A DNA stretch of 64,000 bases, from NCBI RefSeq assembly GCF_000430645.1, contig NZ_AUMK01000011.1, positions 62,001 through 126,000 on the forward strand, read 5' to 3'. Made by a program: the position numbers and the translations under genes. Below, piece by piece: positions 34,659 through 44,094 of this stretch. The stretch comes from Aquimarina latercula DSM 2041 (GTDB lineage Bacteria > Bacteroidota > Bacteroidia > Flavobacteriales > Flavobacteriaceae). The notes below the pieces were generated by a model. The model searched no databases. It had not been told where the DNA came from and worked only from the letters and a program-made list of their open reading frames with translations. Position 1 is the first letter of the stretch, and each line of letters opens with the position of its first letter.

Positions 34659-36974
34659 ATGAGAAAAACAAACCTATTAATGATCGTAATGATGCTATTC
34701 ACGATATTTCAGTTGTCAGCCCAAACAATTGTAGAAAGACACGGACAATTAAGAGTAGAGGGAACGAAAATAAAGGATAAATGTAATAGAAATACTCAGT
34801 TGAAAGGAATGAGTTATTTCTGGCATCAATGGGAAGGAGGCGAATATTGGAATAGCAATGCATTAAAATGGTTAAGGGATGATTGGAAAGTAGAAATAGT
34901 AAGAGCTGCTATGGGTGTTCGCGGAGGGGGTGGAGATTATATAGATGATCCTGTTGGTTCTGTAAATCAGGTTAGATCAGTTGTAGATGCTGCTATTGAA
35001 CATGGGATTTATGTGGTAATAGATTTTCATGCCCATCCTAATTATAAAGAACAAGCTAAAACTTTTTTTAGACAAATGTCTAAGGAGTATGGAGTATATC
35101 CTAATATTATCTATGAGATTTGGAATGAACCTATTGGAGATTATGGAAATGCAGTTGGTACTTGGAACGAGATAAAAAGTTATTCTAGAGAAGTAATAGC
35201 GGAGATAAGAGCAAATGACCCCAATAATATTATAGTAGTAGGGACGCCTTTTTATTCGCAACGAGTAGACATAGCAGCAGACAATCCTTTGACCGTAGAT
35301 ATTAATAATAAACCAGTAAGTAATATAGCCTATACGATACATGCATATGCCGGAGCGCATAAACAATCATTGAGAGATAAGGGTAATTATGCAATTAATA
35401 AAGGCTTAGCATTGTTTATGACTGAATGTGGAAGAGTTGGAACTAATTATGGACCTAATAACAATCTAGATGCTGCCGAGTGGAACCGTTGGGAACAATG
35501 GATGGATAATAATGATATTAGTTATTGTAAGTGGTCATTAAGTAATAAAAACGAAATTAGTTCATCCCTTAATAGATCGGCTAGTCCAAATGGTAATTGG
35601 AATTATAATAATGATCTTACTGCAGAAGGGAAATGGAACAGGGATCACTTTAGGACTGTAAATACACCTCCGTCATCTTGTGATGATACAGGAGGAACTG
35701 ATGAAGATATGATCAAGTCTTTAATAACTCCTGATCAAGTTGCGAAAGGAGAAAAAGCTTTTGTTGAAATAGAGTATTCTTCGAGTACTAATAGAGATCT
35801 TGTAGTCGTTTTTCAATTGAACAGAAGCCCGTATACCGTTTATGGATCAAAAAGAACAAATGTTCAAGAAGGGACAGATACTATAGAATTAGAAGTTCCT
35901 ATTGATGCAAATACTCCTGTAGCTTATAATGATTACAAATTTCAAGTTTTTATGGCACCACAAGGTGGGGATTGGAATGAAAGATTACATACTATCTCTA
36001 AAGTAAATATTGATTGTATTGATAATGTTGATAATCCGGACAATATTATAGTTAGAGCAAAAGGAACTAATAATTCGAAAATTGAAGTACGCTATAATGA
36101 TGTGCGAATTGATAATGCTATAACGCTTACTAATAATTTTGCTAATTATAGTTTGTCAGTTCCAGAGACTTCAGGAAACTTTAAAGTCGCTTTTATCAAT
36201 GATGATACTGGGCGAGATGTAGAAATCGATTGGTTAGAAATCAATGGAGAAAGAATCCAGGCAGAATCTAGGGAAGAAAATACAGGTGCCTGGGAGGTAA
36301 GTTGTGGTGGAGGAAGTTTTACACAAGCAATTCACTGTAATGGTTACATTAATTTTGGAAACGGAGCTAATTCAAATCAAGTAGGAACTATTGAAATAGG
36401 AGCGAAAGGAAACTGTGGAAGCGAAAAAATTCAGTTGTTAATTGACAACAAAAAAGTATCTGAATGGTCTCTTAACACGAATATTTCAGTATATACTTAT
36501 GAAGGATATAAAAATAATGAGAATATAAAAGTTGCTTTTATAAATGATGGCAACATAAACGATTGCGATAAAAATGTTTATATAGATTGGATAAAAGTAT
36601 GTGCTACAAGATATCAAACGGAAGATATTGCTTCCAGAACAGGTTGCGGAAATTCGGAGTGGTTATTTTGTGATGGTAATTTCGATTTCGGCGCTCTTGG
36701 TTGTGATAATAAAACTCCGGATGAGAGTATTCAGAACACTTTTGAGATATATCCTAACCCTGTAACTGATAGCAAGATTACTATAAAAGGCTCTGAACAA
36801 TATACAGTAGTAATTTATAATATGATAGGTAAAAAGGTCTATGAAGAAAATAATGTATCTAATACGAGTATCATTTTAACAAATCACCTAAATAATGGTT
36901 TGTATATACTAAAGTTGTACGACTTGACTACTAAAACAAAAGAGACCAAAAAAATCCTTATAGATAATCATTAA
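34659..36974 (+). CDS. Secreted GH5 endoglucanase with tandem carbohydrate-binding modules and T9SS tag
   Basis: 771 residues. After the signal peptide (ends LSAQ), residues 22-340 are a GH5 cellulase: QLKGMSYFWHQW, the acid/base Glu in IIYEIWNEP and the nucleophile Glu in FMTECGRVG. Residues 349-454 hold the shared module (SSSTNRDLVVVFQLNRSPYTVYG ... GGDWNERL). Two CBM36/60-like Ca-dependent modules follow (about 460-570 and 574-685), each with VAFIND and (D)W(L/I). Residues 695-771 are a type A sorting domain (EIYPNPVTDSKITIKG). It hydrolyses beta-1,4-glucan outside the cell. The next gene shares three of its modules. Confidence 0.93.
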   Translation: MRKTNLLMIVMMLFTIFQLSAQTIVERHGQLRVEGTKIKDKCNRNTQLKGMSYFWHQWEGGEYWNSNALKWLRDDWKVEIVRAAMGVRGGGGDYIDDPVGSVNQVRSVVDAAIEHGIYVVIDFHAHPNYKEQAKTFFRQMSKEYGVYPNIIYEIWNEPIGDYGNAVGTWNEIKSYSREVIAEIRANDPNNIIVVGTPFYSQRVDIAADNPLTVDINNKPVSNIAYTIHAYAGAHKQSLRDKGNYAINKGLALFMTECGRVGTNYGPNNNLDAAEWNRWEQWMDNNDISYCKWSLSNKNEISSSLNRSASPNGNWNYNNDLTAEGKWNRDHFRTVNTPPSSCDDTGGTDEDMIKSLITPDQVAKGEKAFVEIEYSSSTNRDLVVVFQLNRSPYTVYGSKRTNVQEGTDTIELEVPIDANTPVAYNDYKFQVFMAPQGGDWNERLHTISKVNIDCIDNVDNPDNIIVRAKGTNNSKIEVRYNDVRIDNAITLTNNFANYSLSVPETSGNFKVAFINDDTGRDVEIDWLEINGERIQAESREENTGAWEVSCGGGSFTQAIHCNGYINFGNGANSNQVGTIEIGAKGNCGSEKIQLLIDNKKVSEWSLNTNISVYTYEGYKNNENIKVAFINDGNINDCDKNVYIDWIKVCATRYQTEDIASRTGCGNSEWLFCDGNFDFGALGCDNKTPDESIQNTFEIYPNPVTDSKITIKGSEQYTVVIYNMIGKKVYEENNVSNTSIILTNHLNNGLYILKLYDLTTKTKETKKILIDNH

Positions 36975-36982
36975 TTAAACTG

Positions 36983-37024
36983 AAAAGAAATATCAAGTAA
37001 TTGTACTTGATATTTCTTTTTTAC
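36983..37024 (+). terminator. Terminator of the GH5 gene
   Basis: A perfect 17-bp stem (36983-36999 and 37004-37020) around loop ATTG, followed by T. Begins 9 bp after the stop codon. Confidence 0.85.
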
Positions 37025-37057
37025 ACTAAGTATATCCATTGTTTATAGAATAATATT

Positions 37058-39409
37058 ATGAAAAAAATGAAATTAATAATAATGTTAAGTGTGTTGGTTG
37101 GATTCTTTGCAAGTGCACAAAAAACATATTATGTGAGTTCTCAAAACGGGAATGACAATAACTCAGGACTAGATCAAAATGTAGCATTTAAATCAATTCA
37201 GAAAGCAGTAAATTCTGTAAATGAAGGTGATACTGTAAGAATTCTATCAGGAATATATACGGGTGGGAATGATAGTCCATGGAGCGAAATATTTATGTCT
37301 ATATCTGGATCCGAAGGAAAATACATAACTTTTTCCGGAGTACCTGATGCACAAGGAAAATTACCTACAATAGTTTCAGCTTCAGTAAAAGGAATTGATA
37401 TGTTAGGGTCTTCGTATGTAATTATAGAAAACTTAGAATTTGTTCCTGCTAATCAAGATGTGAAAGGAATGATAGATAATCCTTCTTTTGGTTTGGAGCT
37501 TTGGAGGGCAAGAAGAGCTATTGGAATAGATAACGGCTCGCATCATATTATTATTCGTAATAATTATGTACATGATTTTCCCGGAAATGGAATTGCTATT
37601 GGTGGATCAGAAGTCGTTTTAATAGAAGGAAATTTAGTGGAACATTGTGCGTTTCGAAGTCAGAATGGAAATAGTGGAATTTCGTCATATCAACCAGCAA
37701 ATTTAGATGTTAGTAGCTTTCCAGAATATCCAAATCATAGAATTATCTATAAAAATAATGTTTCTAGATATAATGTGAATCTTAGAGGTTTTTTAGGAGG
37801 AGGTAACAGAATTACGGATGGTAATGGAATCATTGTTGATGATCACATCCAAGATCAAAAAGAAAACGGAGTTCCATATAATAGTAGAACACTATTAATA
37901 GGGAATATTTGTTATGGTAATGGAGGGCAAGGAATTAATGTGTTCTCTAGTGACAATGTTGATGTATACAACAATACTTTATTTGATAATGCACAAAGTA
38001 CACGTATATCTAATCCTGCATATCCGATTGCTGTTGGAGATTCTCAATTATCGATAGGAAGAGTTAAAAATGCCCGTGTAAAGAATAATATTTTATATAA
38101 TTCTAATGATTCAAAAACTACAATATCTAGATATCAGGACGAAAATATAACCTATGATCAAAATATACATTGGAACATAACTGGTAATCCAGAGCCGATA
38201 AATTCTAATGATTTTATTGTAAATCCAAAATTAAAAAACATTCAAGCATTAAGTGAATCACAAACTATCCTACTAGCAACTACATCGAATCCGTTTAATA
38301 TCAATGGAGCTTCTGCAAAATTATTTACTCCTACCGAAAATAATAATTTTCCAGTTCAGGATATGAATCTTCAATCTAATAGTCCCGCTATCGATAGAGG
38401 CGTTAATGTAGGATTTGGAACTATTATAGGAGGATCAATTGATATAGGAGCTAAGGAGTTTCAAGGAACAATAAATACATTTGATGATATGATTGTTTCT
38501 ACATTAGTTCCTAATGAAGTCGTCGTTGGGCAGGAAATAAATATCACAGTATCATATGAAGCAAAAGAGAATAGAGATATATCCATTGTTTTTCAATTAG
38601 ATTCTAGCCCTTATACTGTTTATAAAACTAATAGGATTAGAGTTTCGGAAGGCTTAGGAACTATCGATATTCCGGTTTTTATACCAGAAAACACTCCTTT
38701 AGGAATAGATAAATATCAGTTTCAGGTCTATATAACTTCGGTTGGAGGAGATTGGAACAATCGATTAGGTAACCTAAATAAGCCAAATATTGATTGCGTT
38801 TCGGGAAATACTGTCACTCAAGTTTTAGAAGTAGGAGCAAAAGGAAATTGCTCTGGCGAGCAAATAGAAATACTTTTGGACAATGAATCGGTAGCTCAGT
38901 TTATTTTAACTAATGATATAGAAGTGTATCGTTATGTCAATTATAAGGAAGGTCAAAATATTAAGATAGCTTTTGTAAATGATGATAATAGTTCTTGTGA
39001 CTTAAATGCCTATATCGATTGGATTAAAATTTGTGATACTTTGTATCAAACAGAAGATTATTCTAGTAGAACAGGATGTGGTTCTTCAGAATGGTTATAT
39101 TGTAATGGAAATTTTGATTTTGGAAACCTTCCTTGTGGTCAAAACCGAAATGGAGAGACAACAATGGAGGCCTTAGAAATATATCCTAACCCGATATCGA
39201 ATTCATTTTTTATAGAGCATATAAAAAATGAATCACTTTCTATTAAGGTTATAAACCTAGAGGGGAAAATTCTTAAGTCATTTCAATCCAAAACCGATGA
39301 TGTCAAATCGACTTTTGCTATAGAAGATCTTCCTAAAGGGATGTATTTGATAAGTATATATTCTAAGATTAGTGGAGACCAAAAAACTATTAAAATTTAT
39401 AAAGAATAA
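37058..39409 (+). CDS. Secreted right-handed beta-helix protein (putative polysaccharide lyase/epimerase) with CBM and T9SS tag
   Basis: 783 residues. The signal peptide ends at FASAQ. TYYVSSQNGNDNNSGLDQNV and AFKSIQKAVNSVNEGDTV mark the N-cap of right-handed parallel beta-helix enzymes; repeated NN.V/NTLF turns continue to about 470 (IIIRNNYVHDFPGNGIAIGG). Residues 476-583 are the shared module, 586-697 a CBM36/60-like module nearly parallel to that of the GH5 enzyme, and 705-783 a type A sorting domain (EIYPNPISNSFFIE). Pectate lyase-like or another polysaccharide-active role is likely; the substrate cannot be read. Confidence 0.88.
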   Translation: MKKMKLIIMLSVLVGFFASAQKTYYVSSQNGNDNNSGLDQNVAFKSIQKAVNSVNEGDTVRILSGIYTGGNDSPWSEIFMSISGSEGKYITFSGVPDAQGKLPTIVSASVKGIDMLGSSYVIIENLEFVPANQDVKGMIDNPSFGLELWRARRAIGIDNGSHHIIIRNNYVHDFPGNGIAIGGSEVVLIEGNLVEHCAFRSQNGNSGISSYQPANLDVSSFPEYPNHRIIYKNNVSRYNVNLRGFLGGGNRITDGNGIIVDDHIQDQKENGVPYNSRTLLIGNICYGNGGQGINVFSSDNVDVYNNTLFDNAQSTRISNPAYPIAVGDSQLSIGRVKNARVKNNILYNSNDSKTTISRYQDENITYDQNIHWNITGNPEPINSNDFIVNPKLKNIQALSESQTILLATTSNPFNINGASAKLFTPTENNNFPVQDMNLQSNSPAIDRGVNVGFGTIIGGSIDIGAKEFQGTINTFDDMIVSTLVPNEVVVGQEINITVSYEAKENRDISIVFQLDSSPYTVYKTNRIRVSEGLGTIDIPVFIPENTPLGIDKYQFQVYITSVGGDWNNRLGNLNKPNIDCVSGNTVTQVLEVGAKGNCSGEQIEILLDNESVAQFILTNDIEVYRYVNYKEGQNIKIAFVNDDNSSCDLNAYIDWIKICDTLYQTEDYSSRTGCGSSEWLYCNGNFDFGNLPCGQNRNGETTMEALEIYPNPISNSFFIEHIKNESLSIKVINLEGKILKSFQSKTDDVKSTFAIEDLPKGMYLISIYSKISGDQKTIKIYKE

Positions 39410-39447
39410 AATCATTCGCAATAGATTTAACCAAAATACAGTTAATC

Positions 39448-39480
39448 AAGCAGGTAATTACTAAAATTATCTGCTTTATC
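39448..39480 (+). terminator. Weak hairpin after the beta-helix gene
   Basis: AAGCAGGTAATT (39448-39459) pairs with AATTATCTGCTT (39465-39476) with one G-U pair. The tail is T-rich but broken, so termination may be partial and the kinase gene downstream might be read through. Confidence 0.45.
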
Positions 39481-39539
39481 TATTTTAAAGTAGTATTCAA
39501 AAAAAACACAGTTATGGATGAAAAACTTATGCTATCAAG

Positions 39540-41519
39540 TTGAAATTGTATAATAAAAATATATGTTGGTTTTTTTTACTTTTTAGGTTAGTAACAGTAT
39601 CGCAAACCCAAACTAATAAAAATGGTGGGATAAAAGATAGTTTGTTAACTATTTATACCATTTGTGAAGATGTTGAACAGGCTAGAGCATCTTATCATCT
39701 TAGTTTGTATTACAAGGATGTAGATATGGATACTTCCTTACAATATGCAGAAGTTTCTAAGAGATTATCCTTAGAACATAAGGATTATGGTTTATATGCG
39801 CGTAGTCTAAAACGATTAGGTGTCATTTATATGTATTCGGAAGATGCGGATTTAGCGTATAATTATTTTAATAGAGCTAAACGTATTGCAAATGATGAGA
39901 AGGATTATTTTTTAATTGCAGATATTCAATCAGACATTGGGTTATTATTTCAAAGAAAAAGTGATTATAAAGAATCATTGAGCAATCTAATGGAAGCATA
40001 TTACTTTTTTAAAGATGAAGAACCTTCTGTAGAAAAACATAAGTCATTAAATAGATTGGGAATTTTATACTCTAAGCTAAATAAAAATGATAGATCAGTA
40101 GATATATTCTCTGAAGCATTAGAAGTTGCAATATTATTGGGTGAAAAAGATAGAGAAATTACTAGTTATATAAATTTAGCAGTAATAGAAACTCAATTAG
40201 AAAATTTTGAAAATGCAATTGTATTGTATAAGAAGATATTAAGTGAAATTCTAGACGATAATCTGACGTATTATAATCAAAGACGGACATGTTATAACAA
40301 TCTAGCATTTAACTATTATAAAGTAAAAGCGTATGACTCTAGTCTTGTCTATGCCAAAAAATCTTTAGCAATTAAACCAGATAAATTGTTTGATAGTAGA
40401 GTAGGACAAACCTATCGTACTTTAGGCAATGTGTATCTTGATATAGGAGCTTATAAGAAAGCAGAATATAATCTTAATAAAGCTTTGTCAATTGCAGAAG
40501 AGTACGAAATAAAGACAGCGATTATTGATGCCTATAAAGACTTATGTAGATATCATAAAAAAACGGAAAACTATAAGGAAGCACTTTTGTATTATGAAAA
40601 GTTTAATTCACTCGAATCTAAATTATTAGATGAGAATTTTTCTGAACAAATTTCAAAAATAGAATCTTCTAAAGTAATTGAACAAAAAGATGTTGCTTAT
40701 GCTTCTTTATCAAAAGAGAAAGCAGAAGATAAAAAAGAATTCGAATCGGATATAGAAAGAATCATTTGGATAGTAAGTATTGTTTTAATAGCAATTATAG
40801 GAATGATTGTAGTATATGTATATCGCAATAGAGTGTATTTGGTAGAAAAGCAGAAGCAGATTTCTATGATGAAATTATTCGCTTTGAGATCTCAAATGAA
40901 CCCTCATTTTATTTTTAATACGATAAATGGAGTGCAAAACTCGATATTAAAATCAGATAAGTTTAGTGCATATAACTACCTAAGTAAGTTCTCTCAATCA
41001 ATTAGGTTAATTCTTGATAATTCGAATGATTCGTTTATCAGGTTACAAAAGGAATTAGACCTTATTAGAGTGTATGTAGATTTAGAAAAAATAAGATTCA
41101 GAAATAAACTGGATTTTACATTAAAGGTAGATTGCAATATCGAAGAACAGAACCCCTATATTCCTGCAATGATTTTACAACCTATCATAGAAAATTCCAT
41201 AATTCATGGTATTAGTAATAAACCAGATGGAGGCCATGTTTCTTTAACAATAGAACCATTTAATAGTAACTTAAAAATTATTGTACAAGATAATGGAATT
41301 GGAAGAAAAGAAGCTCAAAAAATAAAAATGTCTAAGCCAAAAGGTTTTATCGGAATTACTTCGATTAATACAAAACAACGAATAGACATACTGGTAAAAT
41401 CAGGGTATAAGGATGCTAGATATTATTTTGAAGATCTCTGTGATAAAAATAATGAGGTAAAAGGAACTAGAAGTATATTAATTCTGCCATTAAAGAATAT
41501 GTATGACAAAAATAATTAA
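39540..41519 (+). CDS. TPR-containing LytS/YehU-type sensor histidine kinase
   Basis: 659 residues from a TTG start at 39540 (an in-frame TGA at 39519 excludes anything further upstream). A secretion-type N-terminus is followed by about eight TPR repeats (40-380) that should face the periplasm, a coiled linker, one membrane segment (near 405-428, IIWIVSIVLIAIIGMIVVYV) and a His_kinase domain with MNPHFIFNTING carrying the phospho-His, then MILQPIIENSIIHGI and DNGIGRKEA for ATP. The response-regulator gene overlaps by 17 bp, so they form one system. It follows two polysaccharide-degradation genes. Confidence 0.9.
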   Translation: MKLYNKNICWFFLLFRLVTVSQTQTNKNGGIKDSLLTIYTICEDVEQARASYHLSLYYKDVDMDTSLQYAEVSKRLSLEHKDYGLYARSLKRLGVIYMYSEDADLAYNYFNRAKRIANDEKDYFLIADIQSDIGLLFQRKSDYKESLSNLMEAYYFFKDEEPSVEKHKSLNRLGILYSKLNKNDRSVDIFSEALEVAILLGEKDREITSYINLAVIETQLENFENAIVLYKKILSEILDDNLTYYNQRRTCYNNLAFNYYKVKAYDSSLVYAKKSLAIKPDKLFDSRVGQTYRTLGNVYLDIGAYKKAEYNLNKALSIAEEYEIKTAIIDAYKDLCRYHKKTENYKEALLYYEKFNSLESKLLDENFSEQISKIESSKVIEQKDVAYASLSKEKAEDKKEFESDIERIIWIVSIVLIAIIGMIVVYVYRNRVYLVEKQKQISMMKLFALRSQMNPHFIFNTINGVQNSILKSDKFSAYNYLSKFSQSIRLILDNSNDSFIRLQKELDLIRVYVDLEKIRFRNKLDFTLKVDCNIEEQNPYIPAMILQPIIENSIIHGISNKPDGGHVSLTIEPFNSNLKIIVQDNGIGRKEAQKIKMSKPKGFIGITSINTKQRIDILVKSGYKDARYYFEDLCDKNNEVKGTRSILILPLKNMYDKNN

Positions 41520-42258
41520 TGCCATTATAGTAGATGATGAATTGAACGGTATAGAAAATTTACAATCTTTACTAGTAACATTCTATCCGCAAATTGAAAT
41601 TATAGGTACTGCACAAACGTTCGAAGAGGCCCAGACTCTATTGAAATCATATACAATTGATGTAGCATTTTTAGACATTCAGATTGGTACTAGAAGTATT
41701 TTCGAGTTTTTAGAAAAGTTTACAAGAATTGATTTTGAGATAATTTTCATGTCTGCACATAATCATGCGCTAGAAGCTTTTAAGTATATGGCACTAGATT
41801 ATCTTTTAAAACCTATCGATATTGATGACTTTAAAAAAGCTATCAATAGACTTTTAGAAGGCTTGGAGAGAAGATATTTTGCTAATAATGCAAAAGAACT
41901 GATAGAGCAACTTAAGTTAGAAAAAGATAAGTTTAATAAAATATCTATTCCCACCTTTGATGGCTATGAAATTGTTTCCATAAGTTCGATTTTATATTGT
42001 TTAGCAGATGGAAGTTATACTCAATTGACACTAAATAATAATAAACATATTTTGGCTTCGCAGAATTTAAAATATTATGAGTATTTGCTGGAGAGTTTTG
42101 GTTTTTTAAGGATACACAACTCTAGTTTAATCAATAAAGATCACATCACTCGTATTAGTAAGTCTGATGGAGGGTTTGTCGTAATGGACGATGGAAAAAA
42201 GTTATCCATTTCTAAAACCAGGAAAGTAGATTTCTTTAGAAGTTTTAAAATCAAATAG
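41503..42258 (+). CDS. LytTR-family response regulator
   Basis: 251 residues. The receiver domain has acidic DDE at 11-13, phospho-acceptor Asp58 (VAFLDIQIG) and the conserved Lys in YLLKPID. The C-terminal LytTR DNA-binding domain covers about 150-250 (IVSISSILYCLADGSYTQL, then FLRIHNSSLINKDHI). It overlaps the kinase gene by 17 bp. Targets are not evident; LytTR sites are usually paired direct repeats. Confidence 0.93.
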   Translation: MTKIINAIIVDDELNGIENLQSLLVTFYPQIEIIGTAQTFEEAQTLLKSYTIDVAFLDIQIGTRSIFEFLEKFTRIDFEIIFMSAHNHALEAFKYMALDYLLKPIDIDDFKKAINRLLEGLERRYFANNAKELIEQLKLEKDKFNKISIPTFDGYEIVSISSILYCLADGSYTQLTLNNNKHILASQNLKYYEYLLESFGFLRIHNSSLINKDHITRISKSDGGFVVMDDGKKLSISKTRKVDFFRSFKIK

Positions 42259-42337
42259 GCTATTTAAAAACATTTTTTAAGTTAATTACTCTTGGTATTT
42301 ATACTTACTTTTGTTAAAATTTTAAAAGACACAGTAC

Positions 42338-43219
42338 ATGAACGCATATGTTTTTCCAGGTCAAGGGGCTCAATTTTCAGGAATGGGACTGGACTTATAT
42401 GAGAATTCAGAAATTGCAAAAGAACTTTTTCATAAAGCCAATGATATTTTAGGTTTTGAAATAACTAAAATCATGTTTGAAGGTACTGCTGATGAGTTAA
42501 AGGAAACAAAAGTTACTCAGCCGGCGATATTTTTACATTCGGTAATTTTAAGTAAAGTATTAGGAGATAGTTTTAAACCAGATATGGTAGCAGGTCATTC
42601 TCTTGGTGAGTTTTCTGCTTTAGTGGCTAACGGAACATTAAATTTTGAAGATGCACTTAGATTAGTTTCTAAGAGAGCATTAGCGATGCAAAGCGCTTGT
42701 GAATTAAAACCTTCTACAATGGCTGCCGTTTTAGGGTTAGATGATGAGGTAGTAGAAAATGGATGTGAAGAAATTGATGGTATTGTAGTGGCTGCAAATT
42801 ATAATTGCCCTGGTCAGTTAGTTATTTCTGGAGAAGTAGAAGCTATAGAAAAGGCTTGTGAGCTTATGAAAGAAAAAGGTGCTCGTAGAGCTTTAGTATT
42901 ACCGGTTGGAGGTGCTTTTCATTCACCTTTAATGGAACCTGCTAGAGAAGAGTTAGCAGCAGCAATAGAAGAAACAACTTTCAATACACCAAACTGCCCT
43001 ATATATCAAAATGTGACTACAACTGCAGTGACTGATCCTGAGGAAATCAAAAAGAATTTGATTGCTCAGTTAACTGCTCCTGTAAAATGGACACAAAGTG
43101 TGCAGAATATGATGAAAGATGGAGCAACATCATTTACAGAGGTTGGTCCAGGAAAAGTACTATCGGGATTAGTGAAAAAAGTAGATAGATCTATGGAAAC
43201 TATTTCTGCATCTATTTAA
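42338..43219 (+). CDS. fabD: Malonyl-CoA:ACP transacylase
   Basis: 293 residues. MNAYVFPGQGAQFSGMGLDL at the start, the nucleophile in VAGHSLGEFSAL (Ser88) and the catalytic His in GGAFHSPLME define FabD. It loads malonate on ACP for fatty-acid synthesis. A consensus -7 box TACTTTTG (42306-42313) lies 25 bp before the ATG. Other fab genes are not adjacent. Confidence 0.96.
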   Translation: MNAYVFPGQGAQFSGMGLDLYENSEIAKELFHKANDILGFEITKIMFEGTADELKETKVTQPAIFLHSVILSKVLGDSFKPDMVAGHSLGEFSALVANGTLNFEDALRLVSKRALAMQSACELKPSTMAAVLGLDDEVVENGCEEIDGIVVAANYNCPGQLVISGEVEAIEKACELMKEKGARRALVLPVGGAFHSPLMEPAREELAAAIEETTFNTPNCPIYQNVTTTAVTDPEEIKKNLIAQLTAPVKWTQSVQNMMKDGATSFTEVGPGKVLSGLVKKVDRSMETISASI

Positions 43220-43240
43220 TATAAAAGAATTATAAGAAAG

Positions 43241-43267
43241 CCTCGAAAATTTAAATAGTTTTCGAGG
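43241..43267. terminator. Terminator between fabD and the convergent gene
   Basis: CCTCGAAAA (43241-43249) and TTTTCGAGG (43259-43267) form a 9-bp stem with a 9-nt loop and T6 tail. It serves fabD; the reverse direction has a shorter tail. Confidence 0.85.
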
Positions 43268-43306
43268 TTTTTTATTGATAATACTTAATTTAAAAATTGT
43301 TTTTAG

Positions 43307-43822
43307 TTACTTTTTTTTGATTTTTTCGGTTCTAAATTGAGTCTCTAGATATATCTGTTTCCAGCTCCCGTCTACATAATTTCCGACTTTAAAATTATAA
43401 GTGTTATTATCTACATATTCCCACATATCAGTTACCAATGAACTCCCATATTGATACTGGTATAAAATATTTTTTCCATCAACTATAACAATTCCTTTAG
43501 TAACACCTCCGAAGATATCGAACTCCCAAAATTTAATGGTATTGGTTTCCTGATCAAATTTTCGTATCCCATGATTTCGCGAACCATATTTAGTTTGTTT
43601 TTTATCTGTAAATCCTTTTGATTTTGCTATGACAATTGTACGGTTAAGATCAAATTTAAATATCGTTTCTTGTTTAAATGCCGTTCCATCTCCCCAAGTA
43701 CCAATAGCTTTCCATTCTTTATCAATCAGGTTTTCGAAAACGACAAGATTTGATTCTTGAGCAGATATTAGTTTAATAAACGAAAAAAAAATGACTGCTA
43801 GTTTGATAATGTTACATTGCAT
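43307..43822 (-). CDS. Secreted hypothetical beta-barrel-like protein
   Basis: 171 residues with signal peptide ending at LISAQ. The rest alternates aromatic and polar residues (NLIDKEWKAIGTWGDGTAF, KFWEFDIFGGVTKGIVIVDG, LVTDMWEYVDNNTY), resembling the small lipocalin-like or DUF1579-type calycin folds. I do not recognise a specific family. Monocistronic and convergent with fabD. Confidence 0.72.
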   Translation of the reverse strand: MQCNIIKLAVIFFSFIKLISAQESNLVVFENLIDKEWKAIGTWGDGTAFKQETIFKFDLNRTIVIAKSKGFTDKKQTKYGSRNHGIRKFDQETNTIKFWEFDIFGGVTKGIVIVDGKNILYQYQYGSSLVTDMWEYVDNNTYNFKVGNYVDGSWKQIYLETQFRTEKIKKK

Positions 43823-44094
43823 ACAATAATAATTTAATACTGAATGAATAGAGCTTTTTTATCTATTAAAAGTTCTATTCTGCTAATTTAAAATAATACT
43901 TTTTACTTCACAGTTCTATTCATCGGTTAATAACTTCCATTGAACGATACTTATTCCGTTTTAACGAACATATAACGACTTAACAGAGGTATTTTTCCAT
44001 TCGCGGGTATAAAATGTCATCCTATCTGGCTCCAAGGTTTTTATGGGACTTCTCAAATTATATTTACGGTAACGAATACAAAAACCCAAAGTAA

